Assembly: GCA_009926865.1 (NCBI GenBank)
Contig: RFOD01000025.1
Span: 1 to 32,279 of the forward strand
From: Gammaproteobacteria bacterium
GTDB lineage: Bacteria; Pseudomonadota; Gammaproteobacteria; Steroidobacterales; Steroidobacteraceae
Length of the DNA: 32,279 nt
Direction of reading: 5' to 3'
Positions 1-8,517 of this stretch are shown piece after piece. Under the pieces are notes generated by a model, which made no database searches, was not told the DNA's origin, and saw nothing but the letters and a program-made list of their open reading frames with translations. Both the position numbers and the translations under genes were made by a program. Position 1 is the stretch's first letter; each line of letters starts with the position of its first letter.

Positions 1-1002
1 GACGGCTAGCGCACGCTGTACGGCGCGCATCACAAAATCATGCACCTGTCGTGAATCGCGAAAACGCAATTCCAATTTCTGAGGATGGGCATTGACATCC
101 ACAGAGCGCGGCTCGAGCTCCAAGTACAGCAAGCAGGCGGGCTGCCGTCCGTGATAGAGCACATCACGATACCCGAGGCGCAATGCGCTTCCGAGTAGCT
201 TATCTCGCACCGCCCGGCCATTTACGTACCAATATTGTTGGTCGCTGCTGGTGCGCGCAGCCTCCGGTTGACCCAACCAACCCCAGAGACGGACCGAGCC
301 TGAACGCATGTCGATAGGTAACGCTGCTTCAATGAAATCGCGCCCCATGATGAGTCCAATTCGTTGACGCTGAGCCTCGGAAGAGGCTGCGACCGGTACA
401 TCGATTAAGGTTTTTGAACCCTGGCGTAGCCGAAAGGCCACATCAAAGCGCAGCAATGCATAACGCTGAATCAAACGCAGGATATGACCGGTCTCGGTAC
501 TCTCCGCGCGCAAAAATTTACGGCGTGCGGGCGTGTTAAAGAACAAATCTCGCACTTCCACCAACGTGCCTGCTGCGAGTGCGGCCGGCGTGAGCTCACC
601 CACGCGGCCCCCTTCGACGGACAAACCCATCGCATGCTCGACGGCTTTTGGCCTCGAAATGAGCTTTAGACGCGATACCGAGGCTATCGATGGCAGGGCT
701 TCACCCCTAAAGCCCAAGGTTTCGATCGCCGCCAAATCCTCAACGGTTACGATCTTACTGGTTGCGTGTCGCGCAATCGCCAGCGCGAGTTCATCCGCTG
801 GAATCCCCGCACCGTTATCGAGCACACGTACGAGTTGCGCACCACCCGCCTCGATATCCACATCAATTCGGGTCGCTCCCGCATCGAGACTATTTTCAAT
901 TAATTCTTTGACGAGCGAGGCCGGTCGCTCGACGACCTCACCGGCTGCAATTTGATCGACCAGCTCACCCTGAAGCTGGCGGATGGGGGCGCGCTCAATC
1001 AA
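1..1002 (-). CDS. mutL: DNA mismatch repair protein MutL, N-terminal part (cut by window edge)
   Basis: GHKL-family ATPase that links mismatch recognition by MutS to downstream nicking and strand removal. The 334 visible codons hold the whole N-terminal ATPase region: catalytic Glu about 33 and Mg-binding Asn about 37 in KELIENSLDAGA, the DNGAGI nucleotide-binding motif at about 62-67, GFRGEAL at about 97-103, and the NTPARRKFL segment. The C-terminal dimerisation domain lies beyond base 1. The only sensible start is a TTG at 1002, which overlaps the TGA stop of the upstream amidase gene (TTGA). It places the conserved IRQL...DQIAAGEVVERP segment a few residues from the N terminus, as in other MutL proteins. 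Last gene of the nnr-tsaE-amiB-mutL run and probably translationally coupled to amiB. Identity is certain; the TTG start is an inference. Confidence 0.95.
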   Translation of the reverse strand, partial: MIERAPIRQLQGELVDQIAAGEVVERPASLVKELIENSLDAGATRIDVDIEAGGAQLVRVLDNGAGIPADELALAIARHATSKIVTVEDLAAIETLGFRGEALPSIASVSRLKLISRPKAVEHAMGLSVEGGRVGELTPAALAAGTLVEVRDLFFNTPARRKFLRAESTETGHILRLIQRYALLRFDVAFRLRQGSKTLIDVPVAASSEAQRQRIGLIMGRDFIEAALPIDMRSGSVRLWGWLGQPEAARTSSDQQYWYVNGRAVRDKLLGSALRLGYRDVLYHGRQPACLLYLELEPRSVDVNAHPQKLELRFRDSRQVHDFVMRAVQRALAV

Positions 1003-2255
1003 AGCTGACCGCCGCGTGTCACACCCTCGCGCTCCGCCACGACAGGTGATGATTTACGCTCAGACGCCAAACGCGACCCGTCGGGAGGATGGTCAATGAA
1101 ATACTGACGCACCCCTTGAAAGATCGCCTCGGAGAGCTTTTGGCGATGGCTCGCGCTCGTCAATCGGCGCTCATCCGCGGGATTGGAGATGAAAGCCGTC
1201 TCCACCAACATGGAGGGGATATCCGGACTCTTTAACACCACAAAGCCCGCTTGCTGGACTTTGGGCTTTCGCACCTCAGCCACCTTACCGAGCGAATCGA
1301 GCACCCGCTGCGCCGCCTCCATGCTGTTACCAATCTGTGCCGACTGCACTAAATCGACCAGTACCGAGGCCAAGGCGGGCTCTTGCTCATCGATGGCACC
1401 CCCGCCGATCAAGTCAGCGGCGTTTTCACGATCGGCCAGTAGACGCGCCTGCTCATCGCTCGCCCCTTTCAGAGACAAGACATAGACCGAAGAGCCTGAG
1501 ACGCGCGCATCGAGTACTGCGTCGGCGTGGACCGAGACAAATAACTGTGCGCCCGAATCTCGCGCCCGGCGAATCCGTTGTCGCAAGGTCAAAAAATAAT
1601 CGCCATCACGCGTCAAAAACGCTCGCATCCCGGGCTCGCGATTGATCCGTGCGGCAAGTAGGCGCGATATCTCAAGCACCACATCTTTCTCGCGTGTGCC
1701 ACCACGACCAATCGCACCGGGGTCCTTGCCCCCATGCCCCGCATCAATGGCGATCACCACGTCTTGCCCAGCAAAGGGTGACGAATCAGCGGCCTTCACC
1801 GCCTTGAGTGGCTCGGGCGCGGACGCAGAGAGAGAAGCGTCCGAGGGTGCCTCGCCTTGAATACTCAAGATCACCTCGGCGGTCCGCGAACCTGAGGTCG
1901 TCGGCTGCTGCCAACGGACACTCGCCCCTTCGGGGAGCTCGAGGACCACGCGCCACCCACCGTCGGGACGCGCCGCCTGACGAATATTGAGGACGGCGCC
2001 GGTAGCCGCTGGCAACTTCAGCGTGCGTGCGGAGGTTGAGGCCAAATCGATCACCGCACGATTGGGTTGACTCAACCCAAAGAAACGGACCGTCGTCGCT
2101 TGATTGAGACGCACGTTCACCTGAGTCTGAGTGCCCTCGGCACGCAAGGCGATCTCTCGAAGTTCAGCGGCAGGAGTACGCAGGCTCACGAGAGACGCGA
2201 GCAACGCCCCGATCACGACCACCCCATATTTCCACACCACCCGCGAACTCGACAT
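999..2255 (-). CDS. amiB: N-acetylmuramoyl-L-alanine amidase, AmiB/AmiC type
   Basis: Periplasmic zinc amidase that cleaves the peptide stem from glycan strands so daughter cells can separate. Order from the ATG at 2255: signal peptide (about 1-30, ending TPAA), AMIN targeting domain (about 32-133), low-complexity linker, Amidase_3 domain (about 165-388). Zinc ligands H174 (DAGHGG), E189 (TREKD) and H243 (SVHAD), plus catalytic E352 (VETAFISN), are all present. The segment at about 262-325 matches the helical insertion that blocks the active site in division amidases until an EnvC/NlpD-type activator binds. No LysM domain is visible. A GTG at 2345 overlaps the tsaE stop (GTGA), but it would put 30 residues ahead of a well-formed signal peptide. 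The ATG at 2255 has an AGGG upstream and is preferred, though not proven. Confidence 0.92.
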   Translation of the reverse strand: MSSSRVVWKYGVVVIGALLASLVSLRTPAAELREIALRAEGTQTQVNVRLNQATTVRFFGLSQPNRAVIDLASTSARTLKLPAATGAVLNIRQAARPDGGWRVVLELPEGASVRWQQPTTSGSRTAEVILSIQGEAPSDASLSASAPEPLKAVKAADSSPFAGQDVVIAIDAGHGGKDPGAIGRGGTREKDVVLEISRLLAARINREPGMRAFLTRDGDYFLTLRQRIRRARDSGAQLFVSVHADAVLDARVSGSSVYVLSLKGASDEQARLLADRENAADLIGGGAIDEQEPALASVLVDLVQSAQIGNSMEAAQRVLDSLGKVAEVRKPKVQQAGFVVLKSPDIPSMLVETAFISNPADERRLTSASHRQKLSEAIFQGVRQYFIDHPPDGSRLASERKSSPVVAEREGVTRGGQL

Positions 2256-2341
2256 CGCGTGAGAACCCTGCGCGCTCAGCATGCGCGAAGGGTACGTCGA
2301 AAGACCCAATAAATTCCACAAAATTAACGATCTACCGCGGG

Positions 2342-2875
2342 TCACTTAGGGACTTTGTGGAGGTTTACGGCCTCCATCCAACGCCTGCCGTGTGGCGTCT
2401 TTGCCTCGAGCTGAGCGCTACGACCCGCCTCCAGCACCGCTAAGCTGCACACGACATCGGCAGGCGGCAAGAGCGATCCACCGCGCTCAGGCCATTCGAT
2501 GAGCCACACCCAGCCCGCTTGATCGAGATCCGCCAAACCCAAGCTATCCAATTCTTCTGGCTCTGCGAGCCGATAGAGGTCAAGGTGCACGACACCCGCT
2601 AAGGCCGCAGCGGACTTGCGCCCAGGCTGCGTTACTGGCTCTCCAAGTTCTGTAGCAGGGTAAATTTCCAGCAACGCATAGGTCGGACTTTTGACCACCC
2701 GCTGAACATCGAGCGCCTGGAGAAAGCCGCGGGCGAAACAGGTTTTACCTGCACCCAGATCCCCACGCAAAGAAAGTTTAAGCGCGCCCGAACTGCCCGC
2801 AATCACGCTCAACATCGCGCGCGCGTAGTCTCCGGCGAGCGCGAGCGTTGCGGTTTCATCGCTGAGCGCGATCAC
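2342..2875 (-). CDS. tsaE: tRNA threonylcarbamoyladenosine biosynthesis ATPase TsaE
   Basis: Small P-loop ATPase that works with TsaB and TsaD to make the t6A37 modification of ANN-decoding tRNAs. The 177-residue product has the Walker A motif GDLGAGKT at about 38-45, the SPTYALLEIY segment, VHLDLYRL, and the IEWPERGG motif typical of the family. It is somewhat longer than the usual 150-160 residues because of an extra stretch (about 73-90) before VHLDLYRL and a slightly longer tail. The GTG start overlaps the nnr stop by 4 bases (GTGA). Order nnr-tsaE-amiB-mutL is the usual gammaproteobacterial cluster, which supports the call. Confidence 0.95.
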   Translation of the reverse strand: MIALSDETATLALAGDYARAMLSVIAGSSGALKLSLRGDLGAGKTCFARGFLQALDVQRVVKSPTYALLEIYPATELGEPVTQPGRKSAAALAGVVHLDLYRLAEPEELDSLGLADLDQAGWVWLIEWPERGGSLLPPADVVCSLAVLEAGRSAQLEAKTPHGRRWMEAVNLHKVPK

Positions 2876-4428
2876 CTACGACCTCGAATAAGCTCGCCTA
2901 ACAAACCGGGCAACTCGGTCACCAGTTGACTCGCTCTTAAGCCACGATCGATTTTTTGGCGCGCTGCGAGCCGATCGCCTGCCTCGGCGTGCAACCACAC
3001 GCCAGTGCAAGCCGCTTGCCATGCCGAGACGCCCTGCGCGCGCAAGCCCGCAATGATACCCGTCAGGACATCCCCCATCCCTGCGGTCGCCATCGCAGGG
3101 TTACCTGCTGTACACAACGCGGGCGGCTCGGTGGACTGACCAATGAGCGTACCGGCACCTTTGAGCACACTCACCCCTGCATAGCGCGTACAAAGCTCGG
3201 CCAGTGCCGCGATTCTGTCGGCTTGTATCTGCGCGCTAGTCACGCCGAGCAACCGTGCAGCCTCTCCAGGGTGAGGCGTCAACACATAATCTGACTGCTT
3301 CAAATCCGCCCCATGCGCCGCAAGCAGCGTCAACGCATCTGCATCGACCACCATGGTTTTATTCAAAGATATCACCAAAGAAAATAGTGCTTGTGCCCAC
3401 TCATCGAGACCCAACCCGGGGCCTAGCGCAATCACATCGGCTTTAGTGAGTCCAGGCAAGGCATCGCTCGCTTTATCAAGCGCCGAGACCATGACTTCAG
3501 CAGGGCCGCTGGCAATGGCTGCGGCTGAGCTACGCGCGCAGAGCACCGTCACCCGCCCCGCACCCACCGCTAAGGCGGCTTCGGCGGTCATCCGAGCCGC
3601 CCCAGGCATCCCCTCACCGCCACCGACGACAATGACGTGACCGGCTTGCCCCTTATGCGCCTCACGGTCACGTGCCCGCCAGTCCTGCGCCAACGCCGCG
3701 CCGGTCAATCGCCGTACCCGTGGTCGCGCACTTCGCGCCGCGGAGGGAATATGCAGCGGCGCCAAACGACACCCCCCTGCGTACCGTGGCCCTTCGTTCA
3801 ACCAAAGACCCACCTTATCCACAATGAATGTCACGGTTCGTGATGCGCGTACGGCAACACCCCGGACGCGCCCGCTATCGGCACACAGCCCCGACGGTAC
3901 ATCGAGCGCGAGGACGGGACGCCCGACGGCATTCATCGCCGCGATTACGGTGGCGAACGGCTCGCGCACCGCTGAGCTAAGCCCGGTGCCCAGCAAGGCA
4001 TCAATGATGACATCCGCTTGGGCACAATATTTTTCACAGACCTTCGCAAGGCCCTCACCTGACTCGGTTAGTGAAGACAAAGAAACAATCTCAACACTCG
4101 CTGCCTGACAATCTTTGGCGGCCAGCGCAGCGTCCCCCGTCAGCCTCGAAGGCTCCGCTACCGCGATGACCTTCACTCGCCAGCCTTGCCGCGAAGCATC
4201 GCGTGCGAGCACATAGCCGTCACCGCCATTATTGCCAGCCCCACAGCACACAAGCAGCTCGCGCGCCGCTGGCCACTCGGCACGAAGCGAGATCAAAGCT
4301 GCGGCGGCGGCCTGCTGCATTAACGAGTAACTGGGGCAACCGTAGTCTTGGATCGCACGCGTATCGATCGACCTAGCCTGCTCAGCCGTAAAAAGCTCGC
4401 CCCCCGCCACATCGCGCAGATCCTGCAT
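2872..4428 (-). CDS. nnr: Bifunctional NAD(P)HX epimerase / ADP-dependent NAD(P)HX dehydratase
   Basis: Repairs hydrated NADH and NADPH: the N-terminal YjeF_N domain interconverts the R and S epimers, and the C-terminal ribokinase-like domain dehydrates S-NAD(P)HX using ADP. Seen from the ATG at 4428: epimerase motif GAGNNGGDG at about 63-71, the YVLTPHPGEAARLLG segment, VLKGAGTLI, and GMGDVLTG at about 450-457 carrying the catalytic Asp. Length (about 518 residues) matches the fused family. An upstream ATG at 4452 would add eight residues but lies upstream of the minus-strand -10-like hexamer at 4441-4436, so 4428 is preferred. Head of the nnr-tsaE-amiB-mutL run and divergent from queG. Confidence 0.95.
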   Translation of the reverse strand: MQDLRDVAGGELFTAEQARSIDTRAIQDYGCPSYSLMQQAAAAALISLRAEWPAARELLVCCGAGNNGGDGYVLARDASRQGWRVKVIAVAEPSRLTGDAALAAKDCQAASVEIVSLSSLTESGEGLAKVCEKYCAQADVIIDALLGTGLSSAVREPFATVIAAMNAVGRPVLALDVPSGLCADSGRVRGVAVRASRTVTFIVDKVGLWLNEGPRYAGGCRLAPLHIPSAARSARPRVRRLTGAALAQDWRARDREAHKGQAGHVIVVGGGEGMPGAARMTAEAALAVGAGRVTVLCARSSAAAIASGPAEVMVSALDKASDALPGLTKADVIALGPGLGLDEWAQALFSLVISLNKTMVVDADALTLLAAHGADLKQSDYVLTPHPGEAARLLGVTSAQIQADRIAALAELCTRYAGVSVLKGAGTLIGQSTEPPALCTAGNPAMATAGMGDVLTGIIAGLRAQGVSAWQAACTGVWLHAEAGDRLAARQKIDRGLRASQLVTELPGLLGELIRGRR

Positions 4429-4434
4429 AGGCCT

Positions 4435-4444
4435 GAGTATACTC
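4435..4444. promoter_or_regulatory. Palindromic -10-like element between nnr and queG
   Basis: The ten bases GAGTATACTC form a perfect palindrome, so a TATACT hexamer reads on both strands (4438-4443 plus; 4441-4436 minus). The queG ATG lies 8 bases downstream on the plus strand and the internal nnr ATG 8 bases downstream on the minus strand, so both transcripts would be nearly leaderless. No convincing -35 is seen on either side. This is an inference from spacing only. Confidence 0.4.
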
Positions 4445-4450
4445 GCGCGC

Positions 4451-5536
4451 ATGGATCATCCCGACCTCGCAGCACTGCGTCGCGAGCTCACCCCTTTAGC
4501 GAAAGGATTGGGCTTCGCCGCGGTCGGCGTCAGTGATCTTACGCTCAAAGAGGACGAAACCCACTTGATCCGCTGGCTGCAGCAGGGGTTTCACGGTGAG
4601 ATGCAGTACATGGAGCGCCACGGCCATCTGCGTGCGCATCCGGCTGAATGGGTTCCGGGTGCCATACGCGTGATCAGCGTACGCATGGATTATTGGCCCG
4701 CTGAAGCGTATCCGGCTCAAGCGATCCTGGATGATCCCGAGCGAGCCTATGTATCGCGTTACGCGCTCGGACGGGATTATCACAAAGTGTTACGTCGCGC
4801 TCTGCATCGTCTCGGTGAAGCCTTGGCCGAACGCATCGGTCCGTTCGGCTATCGCGTCTGCGTGGATTCTGCACCCGTGCTGGAAAAAGCGGTCGCTCGA
4901 AAAGCCGGACTCGGCTGGATTGGTAAACACACCAATCTCATTCATTCGAGCGAGGGTTCTTGGTTTTTTCTCGGTGAATTATTGACCGACCTACCCCTTC
5001 CCATCGATGTACCGGCGAGCGCGCACTGCGGCACTTGTGAAGCCTGTCTTCCAGCCTGCCCGACTGGGGCTATCGTTGCGCCTTGGCAGCTGGATGCCCG
5101 ACGATGCATTTCTTATTTGACGATCGAGCTCAAAGGCGCCATTCCGATAGAGCTACGACCGCTGATAGGTAATCGCATTTACGGTTGCGATGATTGTCAG
5201 CTCGTCTGTCCTTGGAACAAATTCGCACGTGACGCGAGTCACCCGGACTTTCGGATGCCGCGCCATCATCTCGACCGGGCGAGCCTCTGTGAGCTTTTTC
5301 TTTGGACTGAAGAAGATTTTTTACTCCGCACCGAAGGCTCAGCGATCCGCCGCATCGGCTATCAGCGTTGGCTCAGAAATCTCGCCGTCGCGCTGGGTAA
5401 TGGCCCGCCGACCGACGATGCACTGGCGGCTCTCAACACCCGCGTTCAACATCCTTCCGCACTCGTCAGAGAACATGTCACCTGGGCGCTTGAGACACTC
5501 GCCAAGCGAAAACTGGAGCACGCCTCGAGCGCCTAA
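4451..5536 (+). CDS. queG: Epoxyqueuosine reductase QueG
   Basis: Cobalamin- and iron-sulfur-dependent reductase for the last step of queuosine formation, epoxyqueuosine to queuosine in the wobble position of GUN-decoding tRNAs. The 361-residue protein has the DUF1730 region, the VDSAPVLEK motif (Asp139, the likely proton donor), and two 4Fe-4S cysteine sets: C193-C196-C199-C203 (CGTCEACLPACPTGAI) and C246-C249-C253 (CDDCQLVCPWNK) with C219 between. A HEAT-like C-terminal segment follows. Start at the ATG close behind the palindromic -10; no Shine-Dalgarno is visible. Its end converges on panC, and the two stop codons share bases. queE and queC of the same pathway lie 7 kb away. Confidence 0.96.
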   Translation: MDHPDLAALRRELTPLAKGLGFAAVGVSDLTLKEDETHLIRWLQQGFHGEMQYMERHGHLRAHPAEWVPGAIRVISVRMDYWPAEAYPAQAILDDPERAYVSRYALGRDYHKVLRRALHRLGEALAERIGPFGYRVCVDSAPVLEKAVARKAGLGWIGKHTNLIHSSEGSWFFLGELLTDLPLPIDVPASAHCGTCEACLPACPTGAIVAPWQLDARRCISYLTIELKGAIPIELRPLIGNRIYGCDDCQLVCPWNKFARDASHPDFRMPRHHLDRASLCELFLWTEEDFLLRTEGSAIRRIGYQRWLRNLAVALGNGPPTDDALAALNTRVQHPSALVREHVTWALETLAKRKLEHASSA

Positions 5537-6405
5537 ATCCCGTCGAACTCCAAGTTATCAATGAGTCGGGCGCGACCGAGTCGAGCCGCAGCGAGCACCA
5601 CACCAGGGACCTCGGCCGCGTACACATACGGTAACAAGCTCGCCGCATCGCGCACCACAAAATAATCCACCTTAAAACCCAAGCCTTGCAAATACGCTCG
5701 GCTCTCGTCCTCGATCGCTGCGATCGCCTCGCTCGAGATCCCCTTTGGGCTAAGCGCCTGTAACGCTTTCACCGCTTGTTGTAGGCTGCGATAAAGCGCT
5801 GGCGCCTGTGCTCGCTCCTCTACACTCAAATATTGGTTGCGCGAGCTCAAGGCCAAGCCATCCTCGGCGCGTACGGTCGGTGCCCCGATGATCTCGATGG
5901 GCATACATAAATCCTGCGCCATACGACGAATGATCGCCAACTGCTGAAAGTCTTTGCGCCCAAACACGGCGGCATCCGGCTGCACGATACCAAATAAGCG
6001 CGCAACCACACTCGTGACGCCCACGAAATGACCGGGTCTCACAGCGCCACAGAGCTCATCGGAAATCGCCGGCACCGACACACGAGTCGCCTGCTCCTGA
6101 CCAGCAGGATAGATTTCTTTGGCATCAGGGATAAACAGCATATCGCACCCCGCGGCCTCCAGCATCTCGGCATCGCGCTCTGGCGTTCGCGGGTAATGGT
6201 TAAAGTCCTCGTTGGGACCAAACTGCATGGGGTTGACGAAAATACTCGCGATAAAACGCTGGCCGTGCGCTCGGGCTCGCTCGATGAGACTGATATGTCC
6301 CTCGTGCAAATTGCCCATCGTTGGGACAAAAGCGATACGCTCGCCCGCGGCCCGCCATTTGCACGCTGCAGCACGTACCTCAGCGGTTGTGGTGATGATC
6401 TGCAT
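5533..6405 (-). CDS. panC: Pantothenate synthetase PanC
   Basis: Joins pantoate and beta-alanine with ATP, through a pantoyl-adenylate, to give pantothenate for coenzyme A. The 290-residue protein carries TMGNLHEGH (about 29-37, the HIGH-like adenylation motif), FVNPMQFGPNEDF, GRKDFQQL, and LSSRNQYL (the KMSKS equivalent). Start chosen at the ATG giving MQIITT, which fits family N termini; in-frame TTG (6423) and GTG (6411) codons upstream are less likely. It lies 27 bases behind panB on the same strand, so the two probably share a transcript. Its 3' end overlaps the queG stop by 3 bases. Confidence 0.96.
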   Translation of the reverse strand: MQIITTTAEVRAAACKWRAAGERIAFVPTMGNLHEGHISLIERARAHGQRFIASIFVNPMQFGPNEDFNHYPRTPERDAEMLEAAGCDMLFIPDAKEIYPAGQEQATRVSVPAISDELCGAVRPGHFVGVTSVVARLFGIVQPDAAVFGRKDFQQLAIIRRMAQDLCMPIEIIGAPTVRAEDGLALSSRNQYLSVEERAQAPALYRSLQQAVKALQALSPKGISSEAIAAIEDESRAYLQGLGFKVDYFVVRDAASLLPYVYAAEVPGVVLAAARLGRARLIDNLEFDGI

Positions 6406-6432
6406 ATCCACTTTTTCAGTCAAAAATTTGGC

Positions 6433-7263
6433 TCAGTCAAAACAATGTTCGGGCGCGGGATACGACCCTGCCTTGACGGCCTGCACAAACTGACGCATCG
6501 CCGTAAGGTTGTCGCCCGCCTCCGCCATACAATTGAGCACAAAGCGGGGCTGACGACCGGTCGTGATCCCAAGCACGTCGTACAACACCAAAATCTGCCC
6601 ATCGGTGTGCGGGCCTGCACCAATCCCGATCACGGGCACCCGCAGTGCTTCAGTAATTTTTTGACCTAGGCTCGTCGGGATACATTCCAAGAGAATCATA
6701 TCCGCACCTGCCGCCTCGAGATCGATCGCGTTCTGCAACATACGCTCAGCGGCATCATCACTACGCCCTTGGACGCGAAAGCCTCCCGTCTTGTGTACTG
6801 ATTGAGGTTTCAGGCCTAGATGCGCGCACACTGCGATGTCATGCGTTGCCAAAAATTCAACGATCTCCAGTTGTGACGGCCCACTCTCGAGCTTGACGAT
6901 TTCCGCACCACCCTCTTGCATTAGACGAACGGAATTTGCCAGTGCAATATCTTTGGTGGGATAGCTTGCAAACGGCAAATCCGCCATCAATAAGGGCCTA
7001 TGGAGCCCGCGCGATACCGCTCGACAGTGATACACCATGTCATCCATCGTGACGGGCACCGTCGTGTCATGACCCTGAATCACCATACCGAGCGAATCAC
7101 CCACCAGCACGAGATCAGCATCCGCCTCATCGACCAACACGGCGAAGCTCGCGTCATAACAGGTTAAAGAGGCGATCTTCTCACCGTCCGCCTTCATTTT
7201 ATGCAGCGTGGCGAGCGAAACGGGTGGGCGCGCAGAGTCGCGTAGTTGTAAATGGGTATACAT
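6433..7263 (-). CDS. panB: 3-methyl-2-oxobutanoate hydroxymethyltransferase PanB
   Basis: First committed step of pantothenate synthesis: transfers a hydroxymethyl group from 5,10-methylene-tetrahydrofolate to 2-oxoisovalerate, giving ketopantoate. The 276-residue TIM-barrel protein has Mg-binding LVGDSLGMV and ADLPF segments and the catalytic glutamate in MILLECIP. The ATG at 7263 gives a normal N terminus (Thr-Leu-His-Lys-Met-Lys at about 19-24, then the conserved LTCYD). It follows the deoxynucleoside kinase gene by 32 bases and precedes panC. The folate-linked enzyme FolK is in the same gene run. Confidence 0.97.
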   Translation of the reverse strand: MYTHLQLRDSARPPVSLATLHKMKADGEKIASLTCYDASFAVLVDEADADLVLVGDSLGMVIQGHDTTVPVTMDDMVYHCRAVSRGLHRPLLMADLPFASYPTKDIALANSVRLMQEGGAEIVKLESGPSQLEIVEFLATHDIAVCAHLGLKPQSVHKTGGFRVQGRSDDAAERMLQNAIDLEAAGADMILLECIPTSLGQKITEALRVPVIGIGAGPHTDGQILVLYDVLGITTGRQPRFVLNCMAEAGDNLTAMRQFVQAVKAGSYPAPEHCFD

Positions 7264-7295
7264 AGGTACGTTCTTCTCCGCTCGGCGTAACCGCC

Positions 7296-7955
7296 TCAGA
7301 GCATGCTCGGTCTGACGGGATTGAAATACAGGCGACCACGTTTCATTCGGGCAATCGCCGAGAGTAGCTCCGCAAAATCCGCTTCATTGGCGAGTGGATC
7401 TAAGGTGGCCGCGTTCACGATCAATAGGGGCGCGGCATCATAATCATGAAAAAATCGTGCGTAGGCCTCGTTAAGCTTTTCGAGATAGGGCCGATCTATC
7501 AAAGACTCCATACGCAAACCGCGACGACTGATTCGCTGCAAAAGCACATCAACCGGTGCCTGCAAATAAATCACCAGATCAGGTTTAGGCGGCTCAATGA
7601 CCAGGCGATCATAGACCTGATCGTAGAGACCAAACTCGGCATCATCCAAGGTTACCCGTGCGAACAATCGATCTTTCTCGAGTAGGTAGTCCGCAACGCG
7701 TACGCTTGAAAAAAGATCCTGCTGCTTAAGACCTGCCAGCTGTTGCGTGCGTTGAAATAAAAAATGCAACTGCACTGGCAAGGCGGTGCCGACAGGATCG
7801 CGATAAAACTTTTCGAGAAAGGGGTTTTGCTCCGCCTGCTCCAGGATCAAGTCGGCTGACCAGAGCTCTGCCAGACGCCGTGCCAGCGAGGTCTTGCCGA
7901 CACCTATCGGCCCCTCGATCACGACGTAGCGATGTGCTGTGGATGTCTCCGCCAT
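7296..7955 (-). CDS. Deoxynucleoside kinase family protein
   Basis: Predicted to phosphorylate deoxynucleosides (dAdo/dGuo-type kinase) for nucleotide salvage. The 219-residue product has the P-loop GPIGVGKT at about 15-22, a YLLEKDRLF segment (the family's ERS/EKDR substrate region), and the arginine-rich lid around RISRRGLRMES. A position between panB and folK is recurrent for this family in gammaproteobacteria, where it is often annotated only as deoxyadenosine/deoxyguanosine kinase. Start at the ATG at 7955. It sits inside the pcnB-folK-dNK-panB-panC run and is probably co-transcribed. The exact nucleoside preference cannot be read from the sequence. Confidence 0.9.
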   Translation of the reverse strand: MAETSTAHRYVVIEGPIGVGKTSLARRLAELWSADLILEQAEQNPFLEKFYRDPVGTALPVQLHFLFQRTQQLAGLKQQDLFSSVRVADYLLEKDRLFARVTLDDAEFGLYDQVYDRLVIEPPKPDLVIYLQAPVDVLLQRISRRGLRMESLIDRPYLEKLNEAYARFFHDYDAAPLLIVNAATLDPLANEADFAELLSAIARMKRGRLYFNPVRPSML

Positions 7956-8013
7956 GACTCGACCTGCGGCCTTAGCTCGCCCCTGCCCGTTGGTACTGCG
8001 TCTTCATATCTGA

Positions 8014-8517
8014 TCAAGACCACCGCTGAATGCCGCGCGGTGCGACCCGTGCGGCCAACTCGCGCACGCGTCCCCATGGCAGGCATAAATCCTCAGCGAT
8101 ATCCCGAAGAGGATACAAAACGAATTCGCGTTCGGGTATGCCAGGGTGCGGTAACGAGAGCTGATCGCTCTGACTGACGTGGGTCCCATGCGCTAAAAGA
8201 TCGAGATCAATTTCTCGCGGTCCCCAGCGCAGCTCGGATCTCGTTCTGCCGAGCGCTCTCTCGATCCCCTGTAGCGCCTGTAGCCATCGCTCGGGGCTGA
8301 GTTCACTCAAAAAACCCGCAGCTGCGTTACAAAATTCCGCTTGCGCAACAGGCCCCCAAGGTTGGCTGCGGTATAGCGGCGATCGACACATGAGGCGAGT
8401 GCGTTCTAAGCCCGCCAGCAGCACGATAGCTTGCTCTATCAACGCTGGCGAATCGCCCACATTACTACCGAGTCCAATGTAGACCGGTTGCCAACGGGGC
8501 CGATCAGCTTGCGCCAT
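8014..8517 (-). CDS. folK: 6-hydroxymethyl-7,8-dihydropterin pyrophosphokinase FolK
   Basis: Transfers pyrophosphate from ATP to 6-hydroxymethyl-7,8-dihydropterin, the step before dihydropteroate synthase in folate synthesis. Seen: YIGLGSNVGDS near the N terminus, LYRSQPWGP, the core RWGPREIDLDLL with the two magnesium-binding aspartates, and LPHPGIPEREFVLYPL. About 167 residues, normal for the family. The ATG at 8517 is preferred; a GTG at 8529 would add four residues. Both starts lie inside the 3' end of pcnB, so translation is probably coupled to it. Confidence 0.96.
   Translation of the reverse strand: MAQADRPRWQPVYIGLGSNVGDSPALIEQAIVLLAGLERTRLMCRSPLYRSQPWGPVAQAEFCNAAAGFLSELSPERWLQALQGIERALGRTRSELRWGPREIDLDLLAHGTHVSQSDQLSLPHPGIPEREFVLYPLRDIAEDLCLPWGRVRELAARVAPRGIQRWS

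Noticed and set aside
6028-6669. 213-codon plus-strand frame across panC and panB
   Set aside because: Antisense to two clearly real genes and spans their junction; no family resemblance.
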